Source: Microcella indica (GTDB lineage: Bacteria > Actinomycetota > Actinomycetes > Actinomycetales > Microbacteriaceae). Taken from it: 64,000 nt of DNA. Below, one piece after another: positions 36,532 through 44,392 of this stretch (its first letter is position 1; each line of letters starts with the position of its first letter). The stretch is from NCBI RefSeq assembly GCF_013414345.1, contig NZ_CP058670.1, positions 558,001-622,000 of the forward strand, given 5' to 3'. The translations under genes and the position numbers were made by a program. The notes under the pieces are model-generated. The model was not told where the DNA came from and made no database searches. It saw nothing but the letters and a program-made list of their open reading frames with translations.

Positions 36532-36830
36532 CTCGTCGAGGGGTGGTCGAGCTCCTTCGCGAAAAAGATGCTCGCAGCCTTGAGGATCTCATTCGCCTTT
36601 CGCAACTCCGAGACCTCCTTCTGCAATCGCTTGATCTCAGCCGCTGCATCGGTCGTCACCCCGGCGTCGACCTCGTATCGGCGTTGCCACAGCCGCAGCG
36701 TCTCGGGGCTCATCCCGAGCAGCCCTGCCACGTGGCGGACGGCGCTCATCATCGTGGGGTGCGACGGCCGCGTCTCCGCGAGCATCCGCAACGCCCGCTC
36801 ACGCATCTCCGGCGAATACTTCCTGTTCAT
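36528..36830 (-). CDS. IS3-family transposase OrfA (copy 1)
   Basis: 100 residues. MNRKYSPEMRERALRMLAE, then the helix-turn-helix (VAGLLGMSPETLRLWQRRYE) and a leucine-zipper-like end (EIKRLQKEVSELRKANEILKAA). It binds the IS ends and, by frameshift or coupling with OrfB, forms the transposase. Intact here, unlike in the copy at 52922-53152. Confidence 0.92.
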   Translation of the reverse strand: MNRKYSPEMRERALRMLAETRPSHPTMMSAVRHVAGLLGMSPETLRLWQRRYEVDAGVTTDAAAEIKRLQKEVSELRKANEILKAASIFFAKELDHPSTR

Positions 36831-36879
36831 CGTGTTCCATCCTTACTTGAAGAACGGAACGAAAGTCAGGCCGATTCAG

Positions 36880-37556
36880 AACGAGGTGCTCCGTCGAGCG
36901 GCTGCCTATCTGTCTCAGGGCGCTATCTCAAAATGATCTACCCGCTCGTCCGCGAGCTGGCCGCGCCCGGCGCTCCCGTGAGGGTGCCGGTCGCGGTGAC
37001 GTGCCGGGTGTTGAAGATCGCCAAGCAGCCCTATTACCGGTGGCTTGCCGACCCGGTTTCGCAACGGGACTGGGACGAAGCGCACCTGATCAACGCTGCG
37101 ATCGATATCCACGTCGACGATCCGGCGTTCGGGTATCGGTTCATCGCCGACGAGCTCGCTGACGCCGACTTCACCGCTTCGGAGCGACGCGTCTGGCGGC
37201 TGTGCTCCCAGATGGGCATCACCAGCGCGTTCGTGCGCAAGAAGCGGGGCAAGAGCCGCCTGGTCGGGCCGCCGGTGCGCGACGACCTCGTCCGACGCGA
37301 GTTCACTGCGAATCGGCCTGACCTGCTGTGGTTGACGGACATCACCGAGCATCCCACCAGCGAGGGGAAGGTCTATCTGTGCGCGATGAAGGATGTGTTT
37401 TCCAACCGCATCGTCGGATACTCCATCGCTGACCGGATGACCTCGGAGCTCGCCGTCGCGGCCCTCAGAATGGCGATCCAACAACGAGTACTAGGCAGAT
37501 TGACGCCGGTCGAGTTCGAAGCAATTATGACCACACGGGCCGCATCCGCGGCCTAA
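36880..37556 (+). pseudogene. Remnant of a second IS3-family element (orfA end, deleted orfB)
   Basis: The orfA tail NEVLRRAAAYLSQ (36880-36936) overlaps an orfB from ATG 36933: MIYPLVRELAAPGAPVRVP, KQPYYRWLADPV, FGYRFIADELAD and DDE residue 1 in LLWLTDITEH. After RMAIQQR it jumps straight to LGRLTPVEFEAIM and the stop, leaving 207 codons of a usual ~290-300; the second Asp and Glu of the DDE triad are gone. The right island repeat overlaps its stop codon. The other IS truncates it on the left. Not functional. Confidence 0.85.
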
Positions 37557-37588
37557 GAAGACGAGTCACCAGAACCTTCAGCAGTCCC
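37556..37588 (-). repeat. Right terminal inverted repeat of the island
   Basis: Exact reverse complement of 14798-14830; on the minus strand it begins GGGACTGCTGAAGGTTCTGG. It overlaps the stop codon of the deleted orfB by one base. Outside it, GCC (37589-37591) repeats the base triplet next to the left end. Confidence 0.9.
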
Positions 37589-37589
37589 G

Positions 37590-37623
37590 CCGGATAGTGG
37601 GCGAGCCAGGGGCGTTCGGTCAT
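37590..37623 (-). pseudogene. fadD: Displaced 5' end of fadD
   Basis: ATG at 37623 gives MTERPWLAHYP, the typical N-terminus of actinobacterial FadD, up to the island border. Reading then continues through the terminal repeat to a TAA at 37525, making a meaningless 32-residue peptide. The minus strand upstream has TAGGAT near 37,690, a possible -10 of the original fadD promoter. Together with 13090-14797 it rebuilds an uninterrupted fadD. Confidence 0.85.
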
Positions 37624-37711
37624 CGTTGATCTTTCGCCGTAGGGTCAACGACGATCGATCACCGCCGTTGGTGTGTGCGGCTCATCCTAGCCAGCAGTGG
37701 TCGCCCTGCGG

Positions 37712-38107
37712 CTAGGTGCTTGTGGGATTCTCCAACACCGAGAGGATGTTGCCCGCCGGGTCTGTGAACCATGCGATATCGGGCCCGAAGTCGCCCTCGA
37801 TGCCGCGGGCGATGCCGAGCTCGTCCTGCTCGAAACCCTCGTAGCGGGTCATCTCGACACCGCGTGCCATGAGGTCGGTGACGGCGTCGTCGATGTCGGA
37901 GACCTCGAGGTTCAGCACCGTGTAGGTGGCGGGGGAGTGGTCGGGCTTGGGGTACACGAGTACCCAGCCGCCGCCCGGGAGGGTGAGCGAGAGCTGGCCC
38001 ATCTCCGCGTCGGTCACGTCGAGCCCGAGGGTGTCGCGGTAGAAGGTGCGAGCGGCGTCGATGTCGGGCACGGCGAGCCCACTGAATCCGTAGACGTAGT
38101 CGGGCAT
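37712..38107 (-). CDS. VOC-family (glyoxalase-like) protein
   Basis: 131 residues in two beta-alpha-beta-beta-beta modules: YGFSGLAVPDIDAARTFYRDTLGLDV, then VLNLEVSDIDDAVTDLMARGVEM and DIAWFTDPAGNILSVLE with a C-terminal metal-site pattern. A small cytosolic dimer, dioxygenase- or lyase-like or a binding protein; the reaction is not predictable. In the uninterrupted chromosome it lay upstream of fadD in the same direction. Confidence 0.88.
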   Translation of the reverse strand: MPDYVYGFSGLAVPDIDAARTFYRDTLGLDVTDAEMGQLSLTLPGGGWVLVYPKPDHSPATYTVLNLEVSDIDDAVTDLMARGVEMTRYEGFEQDELGIARGIEGDFGPDIAWFTDPAGNILSVLENPTST

Positions 38108-38181
38108 CGGATGCTCCCCTCTCGTGTCGGCGGAGCGATCGCCGCCCTGCCGCTCAGAATGGCACCGCGCCCGCCGGGGCG

Positions 38182-39429
38182 CTACCCCTTCGCTTCGGAG
38201 CCGCGCTCCGTGCTCGCCTCGCCCTGCTCGAGCTCAGCGACGAGCTCCATGGCCGTGAGCTCGCGCGGCCCCTCCTCGATCGCGTCGAGCGTGCCGAGCA
38301 CGGTCGACTCGTCGAGGCGCTGCAGCTTGCGCGCAGTGGGGAAGACCTGGCGCTCCATCGACCCGACGAAGCCGTTGTAGTTCTTGATCGTGCTCTCGAT
38401 GGAGCGCCCGAGCTTCTCGACGTGCCCGGCCATCGTCGCGAGGCGCCCGTAGAGCTCGCGGCTCAGATCGAAGAGCACCTTCGCATCGGCGGTGAGGACA
38501 TCCTGCTGCCAGGAGAACGCGACGGTCTTGAGCACCGACCACAGGGTGACGGGGGAGGCGAGGGCCACGCGCTTGCTGAAGGCGTAGTCCATGATGCCCG
38601 GGTCGGCCTCCATGGCCGACGACACGAGCGACTCGCTCGGAATGAAGGCGATGACGAGCTCGGGCGAGGCCTCGAGGCCCGCCCAGTAGGCCTTGCTCGC
38701 GAGGGTGTCGATGTGGCCGCGCACGAGCCGCACGTGCTGCTTCATGAGGGTCTCGCGCTGCGCGCCCTCCTCACCCGTCGCGGTGACGGGAATCTGGCTC
38801 GCGCGCAGGTACGCCTCGAACGGCACCTTGGCGTCGACGGCGATGTTCTTGCCGCCGGGAAGGTGGATGACCATGTCGGGGCGACCCGCGCCGGCGTCGG
38901 AGGTGATGCTCGACTGCACGTCGAAGTCGACGCGCTCGATGAGCCCCGCCGCCTCGACGACGTTGCGCAGCTGCGTCTCGCCCCAGACGCCGCGCACGCT
39001 GTTCGAGCGCAGGGCCGAGGCGAGCGACTCGGCCGTGCTGCGCAGCCTCTCCTCCGACTCGGTCGCCGCGCGCAGCTGCTGCGCGAGCTGGCCGTGCTGC
39101 TGGCTGCGCTGCGCCTCGAGCTCGGTGACCTTCGACTGCATCGTGCGCAGCGACTCCTGCACGGGCGCGAGGGCCTGCAGCACGCGGCTCTCCTGCTTGT
39201 CGCGCTCCTCCCGCTCGAGGTCGCGATGCCGGGCGAGGGCGAGCTGCTCGTCGAGGGCGCTCGCGCGCGACTCCGCCTGGGCGACGCGCACCTCCGCAGC
39301 GGTGGCCTGCTCGCGCAGTGCGGCGAGCTCTGCCGCTGCGCCCCCGCGACGCGAGAGGAGGAGGCCGATGATGACGCCGAGCACAGCGCCGACGACGAGG
39401 CCGAGCAGGAGCGGGAGCAGGAAGTCCAT
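38182..39429 (-). CDS. rmuC: DNA recombination protein RmuC
   Basis: 415 residues. An N-terminal membrane helix (LLLGLVVGAVLGVIIGLLLSRR) is followed by a long coiled coil (about residues 30-135) and the RmuC nuclease-like domain: SVRGVWGETQLRNVVEAAGL, GRPDMVIHLPGGKNIAVDAKVPFEAYL, LVIAFIPSESLVS and WQQDVLTADAKVLFDLSRELYGRL. It is thought to limit inversions at short repeats. Start ATG at 39429, divergent from a LysR gene across 74 bp. Confidence 0.94.
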   Translation of the reverse strand: MDFLLPLLLGLVVGAVLGVIIGLLLSRRGGAAAELAALREQATAAEVRVAQAESRASALDEQLALARHRDLEREERDKQESRVLQALAPVQESLRTMQSKVTELEAQRSQQHGQLAQQLRAATESEERLRSTAESLASALRSNSVRGVWGETQLRNVVEAAGLIERVDFDVQSSITSDAGAGRPDMVIHLPGGKNIAVDAKVPFEAYLRASQIPVTATGEEGAQRETLMKQHVRLVRGHIDTLASKAYWAGLEASPELVIAFIPSESLVSSAMEADPGIMDYAFSKRVALASPVTLWSVLKTVAFSWQQDVLTADAKVLFDLSRELYGRLATMAGHVEKLGRSIESTIKNYNGFVGSMERQVFPTARKLQRLDESTVLGTLDAIEEGPRELTAMELVAELEQGEASTERGSEAKG

Positions 39430-39491
39430 ACGAGCCAGTGTGCCAGGAGCATCCGACAGCGATCGTCCCGAGGAGACGGTGGCCGTGGTCG

Positions 39492-39497
39492 TATCGT
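39492..39497 (+). promoter_or_regulatory. Leaderless-type -10 box of the LysR gene
   Basis: TATCGT lies 6 nt before the ATG at 39504 with no ribosome-binding sequence between. It supports this ATG over earlier in-frame codons. Confidence 0.5.
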
Positions 39498-39503
39498 GAG
39501 GGC

Positions 39504-40418
39504 ATGACCCAGGCGCCGCGCTCCCTCGACGTGAGCACCGATGACCTGCGCTACCTCGTCGCCGTCGCGCGCGTCGGCCGCATGGTGTCGGCCGCGGCGC
39601 TCCTCGGCGTCGACCACACGACCGTGCGGCGGCGGCTCGACCGCCTCGAGGCGGCGCTCGGCGTGCGACTGCTCGACCGCGGTGCCGACGGGTGGCAGCT
39701 CACCGCGATCGGGCGCGACGTCGTCGAGCGCGCCTCGGGCCTCGAGGGGCTCGTCGAGCAGGTCGTCGCGGCGGCGTCCGGCAGCGACGTCGTGCGCGGC
39801 ACCGTGCGGGTCGCGACGCCCGACGGCTTCGGCGCGGTGTTCGCGGCTGCGGCGCTCGCGCGGGTGCGCACCGAGCATCCCGGAATCGCCGTCGAGCTCG
39901 TGACCTCCACGAAGCCGATCTCCTTGCGCGGCTCCGGTTTCGATCTCGTCGTGTCGATCGGGTCGACGGCGGGGTCGCGCGTGCAGTCCGAGCTTCTCAC
40001 GGAGTACTCGCTGCGCCTCTACGCCTCGCCCGAGTACCTGGCCGCGCGGCCGCCTATCCGCGACCCCGCCGACCTCGCCGGCCACGACCTCGTCTTCTAC
40101 GTGGATGCCCTGCTCACGGTGCACGAACTCGACCTCGCCCCCGTGCTCGGCGACATGCGGCTCGGCTTCGGCTCGACGAGCGTCTTCGCGCAACTCGAGG
40201 CGGCGCGCGCCGGGGCGGGCATCGGGCTGCTGCACGCGTTCATGGCCGAGGGCGTCGAGGGGCTCGTGCCGGTGCTGCCCGGCGCGGTCGACTTCCGGCT
40301 GCCGTTCACGCTCTCCACGCGCCCCGACAGCCCCGCGGTGGATGCCGTCGCGATCGTGCGCGAGGCGCTGCGCGATGAGGTTGACCGGCGTCGCGCCGAG
40401 CTGCTGCCGGGTGGCTAG
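39504..40418 (+). CDS. LysR-family transcriptional regulator
   Basis: 304 residues. The N-terminal HTH (LDVSTDDLRYLVAVARVGRMVSAAALLGVDHTTVRRRLDRLEAALGVRLLDR) is typical of LysR, and the periplasmic-binding-like effector domain follows (VRVATPDGFGAVFAAAALARV onward). It lies 106 bp before mmsA on the same strand. The gap contains two TCGCAGA-AGCGTG-like repeats, and control of mmsA is plausible but not shown. The frame is open earlier to 39438, but the -10 box places the start at 39504. Confidence 0.9.
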   Translation: MTQAPRSLDVSTDDLRYLVAVARVGRMVSAAALLGVDHTTVRRRLDRLEAALGVRLLDRGADGWQLTAIGRDVVERASGLEGLVEQVVAAASGSDVVRGTVRVATPDGFGAVFAAAALARVRTEHPGIAVELVTSTKPISLRGSGFDLVVSIGSTAGSRVQSELLTEYSLRLYASPEYLAARPPIRDPADLAGHDLVFYVDALLTVHELDLAPVLGDMRLGFGSTSVFAQLEAARAGAGIGLLHAFMAEGVEGLVPVLPGAVDFRLPFTLSTRPDSPAVDAVAIVREALRDEVDRRRAELLPGG

Positions 40419-40524
40419 TGCTGTGCGTTTTCGCAGATAGCGTGTGCGACTTCGGTGCTTGATCGCAGAGCGTGGGGAGCGCAGACTGGGGTCGACCACC
40501 GTCGTCCGCGTGAAGGAGCACCCC

Positions 40525-42027
40525 ATGACCGATGTCCAGAATTCGCTCGTGCAGCACTGGGTCGGCGGCGAGGCCTTCGCCGGCACCTCTACGCGCACCG
40601 CGCCGGTCTACAACCCTGCTCGCGGCGCCGTCGCCCGCGAGGTCGCCCTCGCCTCGACCGCCGACGTCGACCACGCCGTCTCCGTCGCCGCAGTAGCGCA
40701 GCCCGGGTGGGCTGGCACGTCGATCGCGAAGCGCCAGCAGATCATGTTCGCCTTCCGCGAGGCGCTCAACGCGCGCAAGGACGAGCTCGCGGCGATCCTC
40801 ACCGAGGAGCACGGCAAGGTGCTCAGCGACGCGGCCGGCGAGATCGCGCGCGGCCTCGAGATCGTCGAGCTCGCCTGCTCGATCCCGCAGCTGCTCAAGG
40901 GCGAGTACAGCGAGAACGTCTCCACCGGCGTCGACGTCTACTCGCTCAAGCAGCCTCTCGGCGTCGTCGGCATCATCAGCCCCTTCAACTTTCCCGCCAT
41001 GGTGCCGCTGTGGTTCTTCCCGCTCGCGATCGCTGCAGGTAACACGGTCGTGCTCAAGCCCTCCGAGAAGGACCCCTCGGCGTCGCTGTGGATGGCGCAG
41101 GTCATGAAGGAGTGCGGTCTGCCGGACGGCGTTCTCAACGTCGTGAACGGCGACAAGGAGGCCGTGGATGCTCTGCTCGAGCATCCCGAGATCGCCAGCA
41201 TCTCCTTCGTCGGGTCGACGCCGATCGCCCGCTACATCTACGAGACCGCCTCCAAGAACGGCAAGCGCGTGCAGGCCCTCGGCGGCGCCAAGAACCACAT
41301 GCTCGTGCTGCCCGACGCCGACCTCGACCTCGTCGCCGACTCCGCCGTCAACGCGGGCTTCGGCTCGGCCGGCGAGCGCTGCATGGCCGTGTCGGTCGTC
41401 GTCGCCGTCGAGCCCGTCGCCGATGAGCTCATCGACAAGATCCGCTCGCGCATGAGCGGCCTGAAGGTCGGCGACGGCACGCGCAGCTGCGACATGGGCC
41501 CGCTCATCACGCAGGAGCACCGCGACAAGGTCGCCTCCTACCTCGACGTCGCCGCCGAGGACGGCGCCGAGATCGTCGTCGACGGGCGCGGCATCGAGGT
41601 CGACGGCGACGCGAACGGCTTCTGGCTCGGCCCGACCCTCGTCGACAAGGTGCCCACGACCTCGCGCGTCTACACCGACGAGATCTTCGGCCCCGTGCTC
41701 TCCGTCGTGCGCGTCAAGACGTACGAGGAGGGGCTCGCCCTCATCAACGGCTCGCAGTACGGCAACGGCACGGCGATCTTCACCAACGACGGCGGAGCCG
41801 CGCGGCGCTTCCAGAACGAGGTCACCGTGGGCATGATCGGCATCAACGTGCCCATCCCCGTGCCGGTCGGCTACTACTCGTTCGGCGGCTGGAAGAACTC
41901 GCTCTTCGGCGACGCGAAGGCGTACGGCACGCAGGCGATCCCGTTCTTCACGCGCGAGAAGGCGATCACCTCGCGCTGGCTCGACCCCTCGCACGGCGGC
42001 ATCAACCTGGGCTTCCCGCAGAACTAG
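40525..42027 (+). CDS. mmsA: CoA-acylating methylmalonate-semialdehyde dehydrogenase
   Basis: 500 residues. Converts (methyl)malonate semialdehyde to propionyl-CoA or acetyl-CoA with NAD, in valine and myo-inositol breakdown. Aldehyde dehydrogenase blocks: GIISPFNFPAMVPLWFFPLAIAAGNTVVLKPSE, FVGSTPIARYIYETAS, LGGAKNHMLVLPDADLD and catalytic Cys in FGSAGERCMAVS, the set characteristic of the CoA-dependent branch. Start ATG at 40525 with GAAGGAG 6 nt upstream. It ends 37 bp before a large palindrome. Confidence 0.94.
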   Translation: MTDVQNSLVQHWVGGEAFAGTSTRTAPVYNPARGAVAREVALASTADVDHAVSVAAVAQPGWAGTSIAKRQQIMFAFREALNARKDELAAILTEEHGKVLSDAAGEIARGLEIVELACSIPQLLKGEYSENVSTGVDVYSLKQPLGVVGIISPFNFPAMVPLWFFPLAIAAGNTVVLKPSEKDPSASLWMAQVMKECGLPDGVLNVVNGDKEAVDALLEHPEIASISFVGSTPIARYIYETASKNGKRVQALGGAKNHMLVLPDADLDLVADSAVNAGFGSAGERCMAVSVVVAVEPVADELIDKIRSRMSGLKVGDGTRSCDMGPLITQEHRDKVASYLDVAAEDGAEIVVDGRGIEVDGDANGFWLGPTLVDKVPTTSRVYTDEIFGPVLSVVRVKTYEEGLALINGSQYGNGTAIFTNDGGAARRFQNEVTVGMIGINVPIPVPVGYYSFGGWKNSLFGDAKAYGTQAIPFFTREKAITSRWLDPSHGGINLGFPQN

Positions 42028-42064
42028 CGCCGCTCCGCGCGAACGCCGCGCCGCTCCGCTCCGC

Positions 42065-42108
42065 GCGAGCGCCCCTTCGTGCCAGATCTGGCGCAAAGGG
42101 GCGCTCGC
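42065..42108. repeat. 44-bp cruciform with nested AGATCT palindrome
   Basis: Outer arms GCGAGCGCCCCTT and AAGGGGCGCTCGC (13 bp, perfect) enclose GCCAGATCTGGC, itself a perfect palindrome. It lies between convergent mmsA and the DUF421 gene, so it may end both transcripts. The right half recurs three times near 42.9-43.0 kb. Confidence 0.8.
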
Positions 42109-42237
42109 CGCCCGCGGTTCAGCCTTTCTGGGGCAATTCTGGAAGCACAATGAACGGGCTCGGGGCAAGAGGCACGGGCTTGGGGCGGCGATCGGGTTGG
42201 GCGCGGGCGCGGGCGCGTGCGCGGGCACGACACACGA

Positions 42238-42765
42238 CTAGGTCTCGTCGGCGGTGTCCCGCTCGCGCATGGTTCCCATCGCGGAGCCATCGCCGTACTT
42301 CTCGCGCGGGATGACGCTGAGCGTGCCGTTGGTCTCGAGTACGACCGCGGCGATGCTCGCGAGGTCCGCGCTGCCGCTTGAGCGCACCGCCTGCTCGACC
42401 TCGGTCTCCGTGAGTCGGTTGCGCGCGATCGCCGTGTGCTGCAGTTCGCCGTCCCGTACGAGCACGACAGGCTTCGTCGAGACGAGCGACCGGGCGCGCG
42501 GCCACCGTGATGACACGAGCGCGACGACGAACTGCAGGCCCACCAGCAGGGCGAGCGCCGCGAGGCCCTCCGACCATGACACATCGGAGCTCAGCAGGAT
42601 CGTGGCGAGCGTCGAGCCGATGGCGACGGTGATGACGAAGTCGAAGGCGTTGAGCTGGCTCAGCGTGCGCTTGCCACTCAGTCGCAGTACGACGATGAGC
42701 GTCGCATACGCGGCACTCCCTACGAGCAGCACCCGCGCGATGTCTCCCCACGAGTCGAACCACAT
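42238..42765 (-). CDS. DUF421 (YetF-like) membrane protein
   Basis: 175 residues from ATG at 42765 (MWFDSWGDIARVLLVG), with AAGGGGAG close before it; a GTG one codon earlier is also possible. Three membrane helices in the first ~85 residues include the conserved GKRTLSQLNAFDFVITVAIGS, then the soluble YetF domain with KPVVLVRDGELQ, MTETEVEQAVR-like RLTETEVEQAVRSSG and VVLETNGTLSVIPRE. Function unknown in general; B. subtilis YetF-type proteins act at the membrane. Confidence 0.9.
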   Translation of the reverse strand: MWFDSWGDIARVLLVGSAAYATLIVVLRLSGKRTLSQLNAFDFVITVAIGSTLATILLSSDVSWSEGLAALALLVGLQFVVALVSSRWPRARSLVSTKPVVLVRDGELQHTAIARNRLTETEVEQAVRSSGSADLASIAAVVLETNGTLSVIPREKYGDGSAMGTMRERDTADET

Positions 42766-42901
42766 CACGCTCCCCTTTCCGCGCGCGGCAGTCGGGGGCC
42801 GCGAGCACGCGCCACGGTAGCCCGTCGGCGGGAGCCGCCTCCCAGCTTCGGGCACGATGCGCCCGCCACTGCGGGGCTCCACCCGCAGCGTCGCATCCAC
42901 T

Positions 42902-43020
42902 GCCAGATCTGGCGCAAAGAGGCGCTCGCCGCCTCCGGATGCGCCAGTTCGCGTCAGATCTGGCGCAAAAGGGCGCTCGGCGCCTCCGACGCGCCCGTGT
43001 GCGCCAGATCTGGCGCTTGT
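42902..43020 (+). repeat. Three further copies of the AGATCTGGCGC intergenic repeat
   Basis: GCCAGATCTGGCGCAAAGAG at 42902, TCAGATCTGGCGCAAAAGGG at 42954 and CGCCAGATCTGGCGCTTGTT at 43002. They match the right half of the palindrome at 42065-42108, with one or two base changes, and lie in the 353-bp gap between the DUF421 gene and osmC. A second family, GTGACGCCG-type, follows at about 43,029-43,075 in three loose copies. No gene is seen in this gap. Confidence 0.75.
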
Positions 43021-43118
43021 TGCGGGGTGTGACGCCGCGCGTCACTGCGTGACGCCGTGTTGCGGTGCGTGACGGCCGCCCTCGACGCGCGCCGGGCATC
43101 CCGCCTAGCGTCGCCCGC

Positions 43119-43670
43119 ATGACTCTTCTCACCGCACCCTCCGTCCCCACGTCCACCGCCGACGAGCGGGCCGCGCGCCTCACCGAGGCGGGCACCGCCT
43201 GGGGCGACCGCATCGCCGCCGACGCCACCTCCGCGCAGCTCACCTACCGCGTCTCGGGCGTCGGCGAGGGCTCGGTTGCGACGACGATCCGCGCGGGCAA
43301 GCACGCGTTCGTCGTCGACGAGCCGGCCGCGCTCGCGGGCGACGACGTCGCACCGAGCCCCGTCGAGTTCGCGCTCGGCGCCCTCATCTCGTGCCAGGTC
43401 GTCGTCTACCGCCTGTACGCGCAGGCGCTCGGCATCCAGGTCGACGACATCTCTATCGACGCGGAAGGCGATCTGGATGCGCGCCGCCTGTTCGGCATCG
43501 ACGAAGGCGTGCGGGCCGGCTTCAGCGACGTGCGCCTCGCGATCACGATCACCGGTCCCGAGTCGCAGGAACGCTACGAGCAGCTGCGCGACACCGTCGA
43601 CGCCCACTGCCCGGTGCTCGACCTCTTCGCGAACGCGACGCCCGTGAGCGCCTCGGTGCGCAAGGGCTGA
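43119..43670 (+). CDS. OsmC-family protein
   Basis: 183 residues from ATG at 43119, 7 nt after TAGCGT (43106-43111). OsmC fold: ATTIRAGKHAFVVDEPAALAGDDVAPSPVEFALGALISCQ with the conserved Cys of the first helix, and a C-terminal VDAHCPVLDLFANATPV with the second Cys. Ohr/OsmC proteins reduce organic peroxides with the two cysteines; this more distant YhfA-like branch may differ. Cytosolic. Confidence 0.88.
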   Translation: MTLLTAPSVPTSTADERAARLTEAGTAWGDRIAADATSAQLTYRVSGVGEGSVATTIRAGKHAFVVDEPAALAGDDVAPSPVEFALGALISCQVVVYRLYAQALGIQVDDISIDAEGDLDARRLFGIDEGVRAGFSDVRLAITITGPESQERYEQLRDTVDAHCPVLDLFANATPVSASVRKG

Positions 43671-43710
43671 GCCGCGCCCGTCCGTCGGGTCTGAGCCGGA
43701 TCGACTCCGC

Positions 43711-44325
43711 CTAGCCGAGCACGGCCGGGCGTCGGTCGGCTGCTGCTGCTTCGGCGGAAGGCCCGATGAGGCCCAGCCCGCCGCCGGTGATGCGCGCGAG
43801 GTCCTCCATCGTGGAGACGTCGTGGCGCTTCGCGGCGTGCACGATGATCGCCGCGCAGGCCTCGGCGTCGGCGAGCGCGTCGTGGTGGGCGAAGTCCTCG
43901 AAGCCGGCGGCCATCGCCGCGACGGGCAGCTTGTACGAGTCGAGGTGGTAGGTCTTGCGGGCGACCCGCAGGCTGCACAGGTATCGCAGGTCGGGCGTCT
44001 CGAGCCGGCTCGCCTCGCAGGCGGCGCGCAGCACCCCCATGTCGAACCCCGCGTTGTGGGCGGTGAGAACGTCGCCGTCCACGAAGTCGAGCAGGGCATC
44101 CACCTGATCGCACCACAGCGGCGCATCGACGATGTCGGCGGCGGTGATGCCGTGGATGCGCGTGTTCCACTCGAGCATGTGGTCGAAGCCGAGCGGCGGG
44201 CGGATGAGCCACCCGGTCTTGTCGACGACGCGGCCCTCGCGCACCTTGACGAGCCCCACCGAGCACGCGGAGGCCGCGGCGTTGTTGGCGGTCTCGAAGT
44301 CGATGGCTGTGAAGTTCAGGGGCAC
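43711..44325 (-). CDS. DEDDh 3'-5' exonuclease (DNA polymerase III epsilon-like)
   Basis: 204 residues. ExoI motif FTAIDFETAN, ExoII LTAHNAGFDMGVL and ExoIIIepsilon HHDALADAEACAAI carry the four acidic residues and the catalytic His. No extra domain apart from a short low-complexity C-terminus. Such stand-alone exonucleases act in DNA repair. Convergent with osmC (40 bp) and divergent from the EamA gene (67 bp). Confidence 0.9.
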   Translation of the reverse strand: MPLNFTAIDFETANNAAASACSVGLVKVREGRVVDKTGWLIRPPLGFDHMLEWNTRIHGITAADIVDAPLWCDQVDALLDFVDGDVLTAHNAGFDMGVLRAACEASRLETPDLRYLCSLRVARKTYHLDSYKLPVAAMAAGFEDFAHHDALADAEACAAIIVHAAKRHDVSTMEDLARITGGGLGLIGPSAEAAAADRRPAVLG

Positions 44326-44392
44326 GTCTCGATGCTCGCATGCGCCCCCTACCGCGTGCTCCGGGCGCGCCGGTCGGCCCTAGCCTGAGACC

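Larger units (their letters stand above)
35584..36878 (-). mobile_element. IS3-family insertion sequence, copy 1 (1295 bp)
   Basis: Bounded by 23-bp perfect inverted repeats beginning TGAATCGGCCTGACTTTC (35584-35606 and 36856-36878). It carries orfA and orfB on the minus strand. It sits between a DUF3562-like fragment and the interior of another IS3-family orfA. The flanks show no target duplication (GTAC before, GAAC after), so it was involved in a rearrangement after or during insertion. Confidence 0.9.
14795..37591. mobile_element. Mycofactocin island inserted in fadD
   Basis: About 22.8 kb bounded by 33-bp perfect inverted repeats (14798-14830 and 37556-37588), each flanked outside by GCC (14795-14797 and 37589-37591), the signature of a 3-bp target duplication. 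Deleting the segment plus one GCC joins MTERPWLAHYP to PADVEHELVP in frame, rebuilding the fadD start. Contents: truncated N12-type methylase, complete mft locus, MoxR/VWA, three SDRs, two efflux modules and nested IS remnants. The right repeat directly follows the stop of an IS3-family orfB, so the ends belong to that IS. Whether the whole unit moved at once, or an IS insertion was later expanded by recombination, cannot be told from this sequence. Confidence 0.85.

Noticed and set aside
36543-36932. Extended N-terminus for the second IS orfB (frame open from 36543)
   Set aside because: This part is antisense to orfA of the first IS; the true orfB starts at ATG 36933 next to the orfA stop.
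14798-37588. attL/attR of an integrative element with a tyrosine recombinase
   Set aside because: The two repeats are inverted, not direct; there is no tRNA gene or integrase, and one repeat directly follows an IS3-type orfB. Transposon-type ends with a 3-bp duplication fit better.
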